A DNA stretch of 64,000 nucleotides from Zygnema cylindricum (lineage: Eukaryota; Streptophyta; Zygnematophyceae; Zygnematales; Zygnemataceae), in assembly GCA_037447655.1 (NCBI GenBank), contig JBBHKE010000216.1:87001-151000 (forward strand), given 5' to 3'. Positions 10,197 to 19,046 of the stretch are shown here, piece after piece. The number at the start of each line of letters is the position of its first letter. Within the stretch, counting starts at the first letter, position 1. The position numbers and the translations under genes are program-made. The notes under the pieces were generated by a model, which made no database searches, was not told where the DNA came from, and saw only the letters and a list, made by a program, of their open reading frames with translations.

Positions 10197-13100
10197 TCAC
10201 CTATTCTCTTTTTGTGAAGGAAATGGTTCCAAAATCCCTTCCCTTAGACAATATTCCAAAGCCAAAGCCGAAAACGTTAAAATTATTACGCTTTCTCCGG
10301 CATTCAAACAAGCTCGAAAAAACTCTTCGATTCCTTCGTTTGGGAAATTATAAATTGCTTGGGTTGTATCAATTTGTGCCAAACCTGTAAACCAAAAAGA
10401 AGACAGAAAAGTTGTCGATCAGTTTCAATTTCAAGTTCGATTTTCTATTTCGATTGCAGTTCGAGGTTCAATGTCAATTTCAGTTTCAGTTTCAACATCA
10501 ATTTCAATTTTCAGTTACCAGTTTCATTTTCAATTTGTTCATTTTCTTCAATTTCAGATTCAATTTCACTTTGAGTTTCAGTTTCAAAAGGGAATGTATA
10601 GACCAAAACCCAAAACCGAAAACTGAATTACTCAAAAAATTAAGATTTGAACTCAAACCCTAAATTCTATAGCAAAAACCCTCAAATCTACAACCCCAAT
10701 AACTTAAAGGCACTAATTTTCGAAAGCAGCCCTCGAAACCTTAAGAACCGTAACAACCATACTTATGAAACTAAAAAAGAATAGTGGTAATTATTATTCG
10801 ATAACTTCATTATTCGTTTGGTAAAAAAAAAAAAAAGGTTACGAATATATCATAGTCACGGGATTTTCGGAAAAGCAATTTTGGGGTTTTGCCCTTTGTG
10901 GACCAGTAAACTATTAATGTTAAAGCGAATTCAGTATTAACAACACTAAACTATGTTTTGCCAAATGGCTCATTATGGGCCACTTAACTAAATAATGGTA
11001 TAACATTAATTAATGATTTGCGGTCGACAAAAAATGAAAAATGCAAAATGGTGTTAATAACTTTAATAGCGATGGGTGGACTAGTATCAATAAAAGAATT
11101 GACTAAACCAGTACTGCGACAACATAAAACCGTGTAAAATGTAATTAATGATGCAATTATTCTTACCTTATAAAAGTATAGAAGAGGAGAATAAATAAAT
11201 AGCTTATAAAGAATGTGAAACACGCAACTCATTTAAATCTAAGTCTCATATAAGAACAACCACAAATGGCAACCTAAAAAATTAAATAACAAACCATTAG
11301 AGCATAAAACAGCAACTGTATTAAATGTTAAAAAAAAACCTTTAGATGGTTGACAATTATATTGCATTGGTTTAAAGATAAAAAAAAATGGTCTACAGTT
11401 TTAGAGCTAAATTTTCGTTGAGGTAATACTCAATTTGCTGTAATGTAATCCTTTAATCATTCTAGAATATACAAGTACACAATATAAGAGAATGTACACA
11501 CTATTTTAATTAGTTCCCCCAAACTTGTTCTGTTGTTAACATTAAAATTGGTTCTATTTGAAAAAATCCCATTTTGATTTTATTAAGGTAACCCAGATTA
11601 TTTTGTCGCATAACAAAATTGTTAAATAAAAGGCAATAAGAGATCGTGTTCAATTCCCAAAAATCCGTAAACTCGAGTTCAATTATTATGCAGGAAAATG
11701 CCAATTTTTTAACTTAGAAAATATTTTTGAACCGATCTGGTCCAAGAGGTTGGATATTTTGGGTTCCCAAAATTATAATCACTCCAAAACCCTAATAACC
11801 AAAAACCCTAATTACCCAAAACCCTAATTCTCAAAATCCTAATTAGCAAATCCCCAAACAATCCAAAAACCAAAATTTTGTATCTTCTTACCTCTTACAA
11901 GAGCGAAAGCTCCAACGGCACCCGATTTTAATTCGTTATTTCCAAGATCTCTCCGAATCACATATCGATAAGTCACTCCAAATAAAACACAAGTTGTCAA
12001 AATAACTCCCACACTAATTAAAGAATTAAGTCCAAAGGGATTTTCGTAACTCGCAAAAACAAAAGGCAATCCGGTCAAAATTCCCGAAAAACCGGAAATC
12101 GCCGCGGCTTTTCCGGACTCAACTCTCTCTTTCAATTCGTCGACTCCTTCCGTATTCCATTTTTTTTCGCCGAATAACTCGGAAGGTTTTTTTAAACCTG
12201 CCCGAGCTTCGACGAGAGCGACACTTGCTACCCGAAGATCTTCTCGGGCGAGAGCTACCTCTTCCTCACTTGACAAGACCTGGGGGGAGGGGGAGAGAGA
12301 GGGAAAAGGTCAGAGAGAGGGAGAGAGCGAGGAAAGAGGAGGGGCGAAGGAAAGAGAGAGAGGAAGGGAGGGAATGAGAGGGGGGGGGGAAGGGGAGAGA
12401 GAGGGTGAGAGGGGGAGAGAGTTGTTCTCGGGCGAGAGCTACCTCTTCCTCACTGGACAAGACCTGGGGGGAGGTGGAGAGAGAGAGGGAAAAGGTAAGG
12501 GAGAGGGAGAGAGGAAAGGAAGGAGGGGCGAAGGAAAGAGGGAGGAAAGGGAGGGGAAAGGGAGAGAGACGGTTGAGAGAGGGAAAGAGTGAGAGAGAGA
12601 GGGAGGGAAGGAAGGAAAGAGAGAAGAGGGATAGGGGAGTATTCCCGGGCGAGAACAACCTCTTCAGCGATGGATAAAACCTGGAGGGAGGTGAGAGAGG
12701 GAGAGAGGGAGAGAGGGAGAGAGAGAGAGGGAGAGAGGGAGAGTGGGAGAGAGGGACAGATTGAGCGAGGGAAGAGGTAGAGAAGGAGAGAAGGAGAGAG
12801 GGAGGGAGGGAAAGAGTGAAGAGAGAGAGAGAGAGGGGAGAGAGAGAGAGGAGAGAGGGGGGGAAAAACAGAGAGAAAGAGATACTTACCTCCTCCAGTG
12901 CCTCTTTCTCCTCCGCCTTCCTCCTCTCCCTCTCCTCCCTCTCCATCCTCTCCAGCTCCCTCATGGCTGCCTCCGCCTCCTCCACTCTCCTCACTGCTGC
13001 TCTAAATCCCTCCATCAACTTCTCTGTCTCTTCCGTACGGAGATCCTTGTTCCCCTCCTCACCGTACACTTGTTCGTACAGCTTTCCGTACAGTTCATTT

Positions 13101-13447
13101 CCAGAAAATGCTGCCTCCTCTCCACTTACCCTGGCATTCTCTCCCCCTCCCTCTCCCTCTCCTTCTCCCTCTCTCTCTTTATTTTTCTCTCCTCTCTCCC
13201 CCTTCTTCTCTCCCTCTCCCTCTCCCTCGTGGTCTTTTTTGGAGGGTTGGGATTGGCAGGAGAATTTGCCACGTGGGGTGGCGGCAGAAGAAGACAAAAA
13301 GGGGAGGGAGGAGAGGGAGGAGTGGGAAATGACACGTGTGACGGGGCTCAGCGAGAGGTTGATGGGTTTAAGAAGTGACACGTGGCATCTGGGAGAAAAA
13401 GAAGTACGGAGGCTTGTGATAGGTGACACGTGGAGGGAGGTGGCCAT
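10197..13447 (-). CDS. Predicted plastid-targeted membrane protein, three exons
   Basis: Exons on the minus strand are 13447-12890, 12279-11892 and 10384-10197. Introns are GT-AG (phases 0 and 1), giving about 377 residues. I start at the ATG at 13447. Residues 1-60 are Ser/Arg/Leu-rich with few acids (MATSLHVSPITSLRTS...), a typical chloroplast transit peptide. A Gly/Glu/Lys low-complexity stretch follows, then a charged helical region (about 130-220) likely to form a coiled coil. Two hydrophobic segments lie in exon 2 (AAISGFSGILTGLPFVFA and VGVILTTCVLFGVTYRYVI), and there is a further apolar stretch GESVIILTFSALALEYCL near the end. The joined C-terminus reads LVRG-LAQIDTTQAIYNFP. I recognise it as a conserved plant plastid protein type but cannot name it or assign a function. 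Intron 1 is CT-rich and holds extra copies of the exon 2 start. Confidence 0.8.
10400..10600. repeat. TTTCAATTTCAG-rich simple repeat
   Basis: Imperfect hexamer-like repeats (TTTCAATTTCA, TTTCAGTTTCAG) occupy this part of intron 2 of the plastid-protein gene, just upstream (in gene orientation) of the acceptor at 10385. Confidence 0.7.
11785..11850. repeat. Degenerate interstitial telomere-like motif (AAACCCTAA)
   Basis: Three to four imperfect AAACCCTAA units spaced by A/T/C lie just inside intron 2 of the plastid-protein gene. AAACCCT is the plant telomere unit and also the 'telo-box' of plant promoters. Here the units are too degenerate and too short to be a captured telomere. Confidence 0.5.
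12425..12474 (-). repeat. Duplicate of exon 2 start plus acceptor (copy b)
   Basis: This 50-bp block matches 12241-12290, the acceptor and first 13 codons of exon 2, at all but one base. It would encode VLSSEEEVALARE after the same CAG acceptor. No GT donor follows soon after, so as it stands it cannot act as a cassette exon. It may act as a decoy acceptor. Confidence 0.85.
12642..12691 (-). repeat. Older duplicate of exon 2 start plus acceptor (copy c)
   Basis: Another 50-bp block aligned without gaps to 12241-12290, with about eleven differences. It would encode VLSIAEEVVLARE. Several of the codon differences are synonymous. It also lacks a nearby donor. Confidence 0.75.
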
Positions 13448-13454
13448 GGAGTCC

Positions 13455-13585
13455 ACAAAATGGGAGAGAGGGAGGGAAAGAGAGGGAGAGAGAGGGAGAG
13501 AGAGGGAGAGAGAGGGAGAGAGAGGGAGGGGGAGAGAAATGGGGGGAGAGGGGAGAGGGGAGAGGGGAGAGGGGAGAGAAGGAGA
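13455..13585. repeat. GA-rich low-complexity tract upstream of the plastid-protein gene
   Basis: GAGAGGGA repeats lie directly upstream of the ATG at 13447, within the probable 5' UTR or promoter. In plants such GA/CT tracts can act as GAGA-type promoter elements; whether this one does is not known. Confidence 0.7.
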
Positions 13586-13647
13586 GCGGCCTGGAAATCT
13601 GGAATTCTTGCAAAGATGTCACAGCTTTACAATAAATAGTGTGGATA

Positions 13648-15120
13648 TACGGATAAGGCGAATTTGATTTATGGGTAATGCGAATTTTGGATAATGGTGT
13701 AGTTCGGCATTGTGGGAAAAAAACGTACGAATAATTCGGAGTCTCGTAGAATCCGTCGGATTCCAGTATGGTATTTCCACTTTTCCAGGCGATTTCGTGC
13801 AGATAGCCGCACTTTATTTTTTGTATTAGAAAAAAATATTATAAATTTTGGTTGGTGACGTACATAGGACAAAAAAAAAATCCTCTGCTAAATTTAATAA
13901 ATTGAGGGCGATTTTTTTTTATTTTTTTTTATGTTTGCATGCTTCTCTACTTTCATGAGAAAATTTTTACATTGATTGAAGTATATTTATGGATATTTTT
14001 GTTTGTTGAGCACTAGAAATTTCTCGATTTTTGTGAATATCGCAAACATTTTCTCAACATTTATGTTACATTGAGTGAAATTTTTAGACGTTTTTTATTT
14101 TATAGTGGAACTTTAGACATTCTCGTTGTACCGAGTGGATCTTTTTCAACATTGTGTCATGTTGAGAGAAATTTCTTTGCATTGTTGTTATACGAGGAAA
14201 AATTTCGACACTAGGGGAATTTTTTCTTAGTTATTATAAGGTATTGATTTACCCAAGCACTGACAAATTTAAAAACCATCTTGAACATCAGACAAAACTT
14301 TTTTCTCAACAAAACAACAAAACCAATAATTATAACAACATCACAAACGAAAACAACGACTCCCATCAACCCCTCCCTCCCTCCTCTCCTCTCGATCTCC
14401 CTCCCTCCCTCTTCCTCCCCTCTCCACATCAACAACATAGACATTATAATCATCTATCATAAAAAATAACAAAAACAAAAAAAGCAACAAAAATAACAAT
14501 GATAATGGTCCAAAAATCACATATTGTCGAATTCTAAGAATTTTTGATGCCGAACAAGCACACGAAACATATATTTATTAATTTCTCGGCAAACATCCTT
14601 TACTATATCCATTTTCCAAAACTAAATTCGTACTCATTAAATCTAGTCTTTGTATGGATTTTGTAAAACATTACCTCCCCTCGTTCCCTTTTTGTAAAAT
14701 TAAAACTAAACGGAAAATGTCAACACTAAAACTTGTGGTTTACACTTCCTTTGAAATATTAACTCTATGGTTTGAGACAGGTTCCTATGTTTTCTAAAAA
14801 ACTCTTTTTTCATACTAAATAACTTATACAAATTAATACCCATTTTACAATTCAAAAAAAAAAAAAAACCCGGGAAAACTAGACTAACAAAATGCTTCGA
14901 CCTTAAACCAAAAAGTAGAAAGAAAATAAATACAAAAAAAAAAACACTATGATGAAAGTAAATATCTTTTTAGTTTTTAGAAGTTTCCAAATTGTCGACT
15001 TCACAACATTTAAGAAAACCCAAAAAGAAAAACAAAAAAAAACGAAAAAGGAGACGCTTTAAAATAGAAAAAAAATATAAAAAAGTATATCTCCAAGTCG
15101 GAACGGAACTAAATGCCTGC
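13648..15120. other. Intergenic, no gene recognised
   Basis: AT-rich DNA with a short CT-rich patch near 14370-14425. I find no conserved frame or element ends. Downstream exons of the Asn/Gln-rich gene could lie here if that gene is spliced, but I cannot identify any. Confidence 0.4.
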
Positions 15121-15325
15121 ACATGGAATTAGATTTTTTTGTCAGTTTCTGAAAGAGTGAAAGAAAGTGAAAGAGGGAAATGGAGAGAGGTGGAAAAAAG
15201 AGGGAGGCAGCAGGAGAGAAGGAGAGAGAGCGAGAAATTGAGAGTGAGAAAGAGACGGAGAGGGAGAGGGAGAGAGCGGGGAGAGTTTAGGAGAGAGAGA
15301 GAGGGAGAGGGAGAGATTAACTCAC

Positions 15326-15409
15326 ATTCTTGAATTTCTTCGTTTCCGTTAGTAAAAAAAATACTAAATTCAGCTCCGTCACTCGAAGAAAGTCCAATTC
15401 TCTCCCACT
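15326..15409 (-). other. Candidate exon downstream of the Asn/Gln-rich gene
   Basis: On the minus strand a polypyrimidine/AG acceptor (two alternatives two bases apart) precedes an open stretch containing GLSSSDGAEFSIFFTNGNEE. It ends at a strong donor (AAT|GTGAGT). It may be a further exon of the neighbouring gene, but the frame does not join cleanly to the end of the 965-codon frame. Confidence 0.3.
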
Positions 15410-15621
15410 CTAGAAAAAAAATCAAACTAAAATACAAAAAGATAAAGAATATACACATTGACCGAGTTTTCCAAAACAGATGATTTGATAAAATTCCATA
15501 TTTCCCTCCATTCACTCTACTCCTCCGTCACCACTCGACCTCTCTCCACCTCTCTCTTCCTTCTTTTTTCCTCTCCTCTAACTTTCCTCTACCTTTCCTC
15601 TACCTCTCCTGTACCTCATCT

Positions 15622-18519
15622 TCACTTGCGAATCGCCACAAAACTCCCATAATCAAAATCGTTCAATTTTTTACTCTCTCTTTTCGCCGTAAAAATAGCT
15701 TGACTTTCCAACAAAGGTCCCCACGAAAGCTGTCGATCGGTCGAAAAATTTCCTCTCCCCAAAACCTCTCTCTCTCCTCCTCTTCCACTCCGTGTTCCCA
15801 AACCCATACCATTTCCGATATCCATCGCCTCCCCCTCTCTCTCTCTACCCCCTTCAATTTGAGCCGCAGCAAATCTTACAGCCGCCATCGCTCCCATTCT
15901 CACATCCTCCGCAGTTGAAGCGAGTTCAGAAGCACTTTTCATTCCCAAATTTTCTCTCTCTCTCTCCTCCCTCTCGCTCTCCTCTATCTGCTCCCTCTCC
16001 CTCTCCCTCTCCTCTCTCTCCGAAATCGCTCTTCCGGCACTCACAGCTTTCAGAAGCTCCTTAATGACTGCCTCTCTTGTCAAATTCCCTCCCTCTAACT
16101 CTTTTTCTATACTCATAATATCTCCCACCATACCCTCTTCTCCTCCTCTCCCTCCTCTGAACCCCCGTGGTCCTCCCCAGCAAGCTCTCCCTCTCTGTTG
16201 ACCCGTTCCGTTTTCTGTTAAACTGAATCCGTCCTCCGGAGTCACCATACATCCGGAAAAACTCTGAAATTGAGGTCTATTTGATCGATTTCCTGAACTC
16301 GAATTTCCCAAACTCGAATTTCCTGAATTCGAAACACGGAAATCCGGAAAACCCGAATTTGAATTTCCCACTTTTGAAAATCCCGAATTGGGATTTCCCA
16401 CATTCTCCAGATTCAACAAACTTTCCAAACCCGAGAAATTTTCCAGATTTCCCGCATTCCCCAAAGTTTTCAAAGTCTCCAAATTTTTCAATTTTACTGC
16501 CAGCTGGCGCTCTGAAATAAGACGACGAGCGGCAGCTGCCAGCTGGCGTGTCGAAGTTTCTTCCCGACTTTGATTTGTACTTTGTCTGTATTCACTGACA
16601 TCCACCAAAGGAGGAGGACCGATCTCTCCCATGATTCCGTCCATCACTCCTCCCACAGCCTCTCCCATTCCCTCCCCCATTCCCTCTCCCATCATTCGGT
16701 CTCCCATCATCCCCTCTCCCACCATTCTCTCTCCCATCACTCCCTCTCCAATTCCGTCTCCCATTCCCTCCCTCACTACCTCTCCCCCTCTCTCTACTCC
16801 CTCCATTGGTGTCCCTTTCTCACTCTCTCCTCCTCTCATTTCCACTGTCGACGACCCATCTTCCATTGTATTTCCCATCACGTTGCTGACTTCGTTTTCC
16901 GTTCCCATTTCCGTTATAATTTCCGTTTTTTTTTCCACTCTGTTTCCAGTCAGGTTTTCCATTAGGTTTCCCGTCCAGTTTTCTGTTCTGTTTCCTGATT
17001 TACTGAGCCACCGAGTTCCCTGTTCCAAACCTCCCGTTAAATCGCAACTTCTCGCAGCTCTTTGTAATCTTCTCTCTCCCATATACGGTCCCACCAAAAG
17101 TAACTCGTCTCCAATTTTCATAATTGGGGTTCCCGGTAAAGGTCCCGCCAAACTTCTCGACAAAAAAGTATTCCCTTCGATTCCCGACGACGATCTCGGA
17201 AGAGGTCTTTTTCGAGAGAGAGGAGATTGTCGTAGCGGTACATTTTGGTTCAGATTCTGGTTCGGAATAAAATTTTGGTTCGGAATTTGATTCGAAATTT
17301 GGTTCGGAATCGAATTTTGGTTTGGAATTTGGTTTAGACTCGCATTTTGGTTCGGAATTTGGTTTGGAATCGAATTTTGGTTCAGAATTGGGACTTGGCT
17401 CAAAACTAGGTTTGGAATTTGGCTCGGATTTTGTGGACGGACACCGCTGGGGAGAGAGGGAGAGCGAGGAATGGAAGTGTTTCTGGAGAAGTTTATGGGG
17501 AAGGAGGCAGAGAGAGAGCGAGAGTGAGAGGGAGGAGAGAGGGAGGGGTTAGAGAGTCCCGGAACGGCTCCGAAATAAGGGTTTACACTCATGGGAGAAG
17601 GAGAGGGAGAGGGAGATTCTTCAAATCCTCGACTGTTTGAGTTTCCGAGATAAAGACGAGTTTCGTCCAATGAGGGAGCCCATCCTCCGGGCAGAGAGAG
17701 AGTCCTTTTCGGTCGGCTCGAAAATTCGGGGGAAGCGGGAGAGGAAGAGGATCTCATGGGAGAAAAAGGATTCTGAATCTGGCCATAGTTTTGATCGTAA
17801 TTCATTGACCCCTGAATTTGATTTTCGTTCTGGTTTTGATTCTGGTTTTGAATTTGATTCTGGATTTGGTTTTGGTTTTGGTTTTGGTTATGGTCTAGAA
17901 TTCGATTTTGATTTTGAATTTGAATTTGAATTTGGTTTTGGTTTTGGTTTTGGTTTTGGTTTTGGTTCGAAATTTGATTCGAAATTCGTTCTAAATTGTC
18001 GTTTTTTTGGTCGAAATTTAGATTCCGGTTCGGAACGTAAATCGGATTCTCGTCCAAATTTTGACCCCAGGTCTGATTTTGATTCTGGACTAGATTCGCG
18101 TTTTGGTTTTGGTTTAAATTTTGGATTTGGCTAACAATTTTTTGACTCTGAATTTGATTCTGGCATAAATTCAAATTTTGGGTTTGATTCTGGTTCGGAT
18201 TCTGGGATTGATTCGAATTTTGAATTCGACTTTTTTGGATTTCATTTTGGATTTGATTCTGATAATGAATCTGAGCAAAAATTTGATTTTGTTGCTGTTG
18301 TTGAATTTGAGAATGGAATCTTTCGGAAGTTTGACTCGTCCACGTCCGAAGTTGACTAGGTCTTCGCCACGTGTCACTAAGAGATTCATCTCCTCTCCCA
18401 CGTCCCTCTCCCTCTCCCTCTCCCTCTATTCCCTCTTCGTCTCCGTCTCCGTCTCCCTCTTCCCCTCCTTGCATACTTTCCGGGGCCGAATTCCACCTTC
18501 GGAGGTGAGACGGGTCCAT
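15622..18519 (-). CDS. Asn/Gln-rich protein of unknown function (965 aa)
   Basis: A single uninterrupted frame from ATG (18519) to TGA. In order: a short basic start containing HLRRWNSAPES; a GEGEGEGRGRG stretch; a long Asn/Gln-rich region (about residues 65-250) built of NQNQ/IQNQ units; a Ser/Pro-rich region; a second Asn/Gln block (about 365-425); and a denser, domain-like stretch with KIGDELLLVGPYMGERRLQ. Then come a Met/Gly/Glu low-complexity block, helical segments (QLAAAARRLISERQLAVKLK), an Arg/Glu repeat, and a C-terminus with SASELASTAEDVRMGAMAAV. Its length and the non-repetitive islands argue against a chance frame. No family is recognised. Prion-like Q/N composition in plants is common in RNA-binding and transcription regulators, but no such domain is visible. 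The 3' end could continue by splicing. Confidence 0.6.
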   Translation of the reverse strand: MDPSHLRRWNSAPESMQGGEEGDGDGDEEGIEGEGEGEGRGRGDESLSDTWRRPSQLRTWTSQTSERFHSQIQQQQQNQIFAQIHYQNQIQNEIQKSRIQNSNQSQNPNQNQTQNLNLCQNQIQSQKIVSQIQNLNQNQNANLVQNQNQTWGQNLDENPIYVPNRNLNFDQKNDNLERISNQISNQNQNQNQNQNQIQIQIQNQNRILDHNQNQNQNQIQNQIQNQNQNQNENQIQGSMNYDQNYGQIQNPFSPMRSSSSPASPEFSSRPKRTLSLPGGWAPSLDETRLYLGNSNSRGFEESPSPSPSPMSVNPYFGAVPGLSNPSLSPPSHSRSLSASFPINFSRNTSIPRSPSLPSGVRPQNPSQIPNLVLSQVPILNQNSIPNQIPNQNASLNQIPNQNSIPNQISNQIPNQNFIPNQNLNQNVPLRQSPLSRKRPLPRSSSGIEGNTFLSRSLAGPLPGTPIMKIGDELLLVGPYMGERRLQRAARSCDLTGGLEQGTRWLSKSGNRTENWTGNLMENLTGNRVEKKTEIITEMGTENEVSNVMGNTMEDGSSTVEMRGGESEKGTPMEGVERGGEVVREGMGDGIGEGVMGERMVGEGMMGDRMMGEGMGEGMGEAVGGVMDGIMGEIGPPPLVDVSEYRQSTNQSREETSTRQLAAAARRLISERQLAVKLKNLETLKTLGNAGNLENFSGLESLLNLENVGNPNSGFSKVGNSNSGFPDFRVSNSGNSSLGNSSSGNRSNRPQFQSFSGCMVTPEDGFSLTENGTGQQRGRACWGGPRGFRGGRGGEEGMVGDIMSIEKELEGGNLTREAVIKELLKAVSAGRAISEREEREREREQIEESEREERERENLGMKSASELASTAEDVRMGAMAAVRFAAAQIEGGREREGEAMDIGNGMGLGTRSGRGGEREVLGRGNFSTDRQLSWGPLLESQAIFTAKRESKKLNDFDYGSFVAIRK

Positions 18520-18654
18520 TCCCTAAAAGAAAAAAAAAGATAAATGAAACAAATTAATCAATTGATAAATCGACAAGCAAATAACAATCAAATGATAAAC
18601 AAAAAAGAAGAAACAAACAAACAAAAGTAATAAAAAGACGGTCATTTGTAACTC

Positions 18655-19040
18655 CCTCTCCTGCTATCCCTCTCCCTCTCCCTCCCTCTCCCTTCTCCTC
18701 TCCCTCTCTCCGCCTCCCCCCCCCCTTCTTCTCCCTCTCTCCCTCTCTCCCCCTCTCCCTCTCATCCTCTCTCCCTCCCCTTCTCTATCTCTCCGACTCT
18801 CTCTCTTCCTCTCGCTCTTTCCCTTTCCCCTTCCTCTCCCCCCCGCCCTCTTCTTCACCTCTCCCTCTCTCCCCCCCCCTCCCTCCCCCCCCCCCCCCCT
18901 CCCTCTCTCCTACTCTCCNNNNNNNNNNCCTCATCATCGGCCCCTCCCTCTCTGGCGTCCCGAGACCCCCCCCGTCCCTCTCCAATCCTACCTTACTCTT
19001 AACCTAACCACTTTTTTTTTTCCCTCTCTCTCCCTGCCCC
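18655..19040. repeat. CT-rich tract with 10-base assembly gap
   Basis: Polypyrimidine with C-runs. Ns at 18919-18928 mark an unresolved stretch. It ends in the acceptor of the first PAN exon, so at least its 3' part is intronic. The exon carrying the start codon and signal peptide of the PAN gene may lie here, or in missing sequence; I could not find it. Confidence 0.85.
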
Positions 19041-19046
19041 CCCCAG

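Larger units (their letters stand above)
12290..12880. repeat. GA-rich (plus strand) intronic low-complexity tract
   Basis: Polypurine on the plus strand, therefore polypyrimidine in the sense of the minus-strand gene. It makes up nearly all of intron 1. It is interrupted only by the two exon-like copies at 12425-12474 and 12642-12691. Confidence 0.9.

Noticed and set aside
10984-11232. Minus-strand stretch with TGLVNSFIDTSPPIAIKVI as a possible third exon of the plastid gene
   Set aside because: It cannot be joined in frame by the best acceptor, while the exon at 10384-10197 joins perfectly and gives the expected LVRG-LAQ continuation.
12290-12889. Continuation of the first exon of the plastid gene into a 396-residue frame
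   Set aside because: A strong GTAAGT donor at 12889 ends the exon, and beyond it the translation is pure low-complexity Ser/Leu/Pro. Splicing to 12279 restores a sensible protein.
12374-13667. Plus-strand open frames of Arg, Glu and Gly across the plastid-protein gene
   Set aside because: They are the GA-rich complement of the CT intron and of the transit-peptide exon. The minus-strand gene with its splice sites explains the region.
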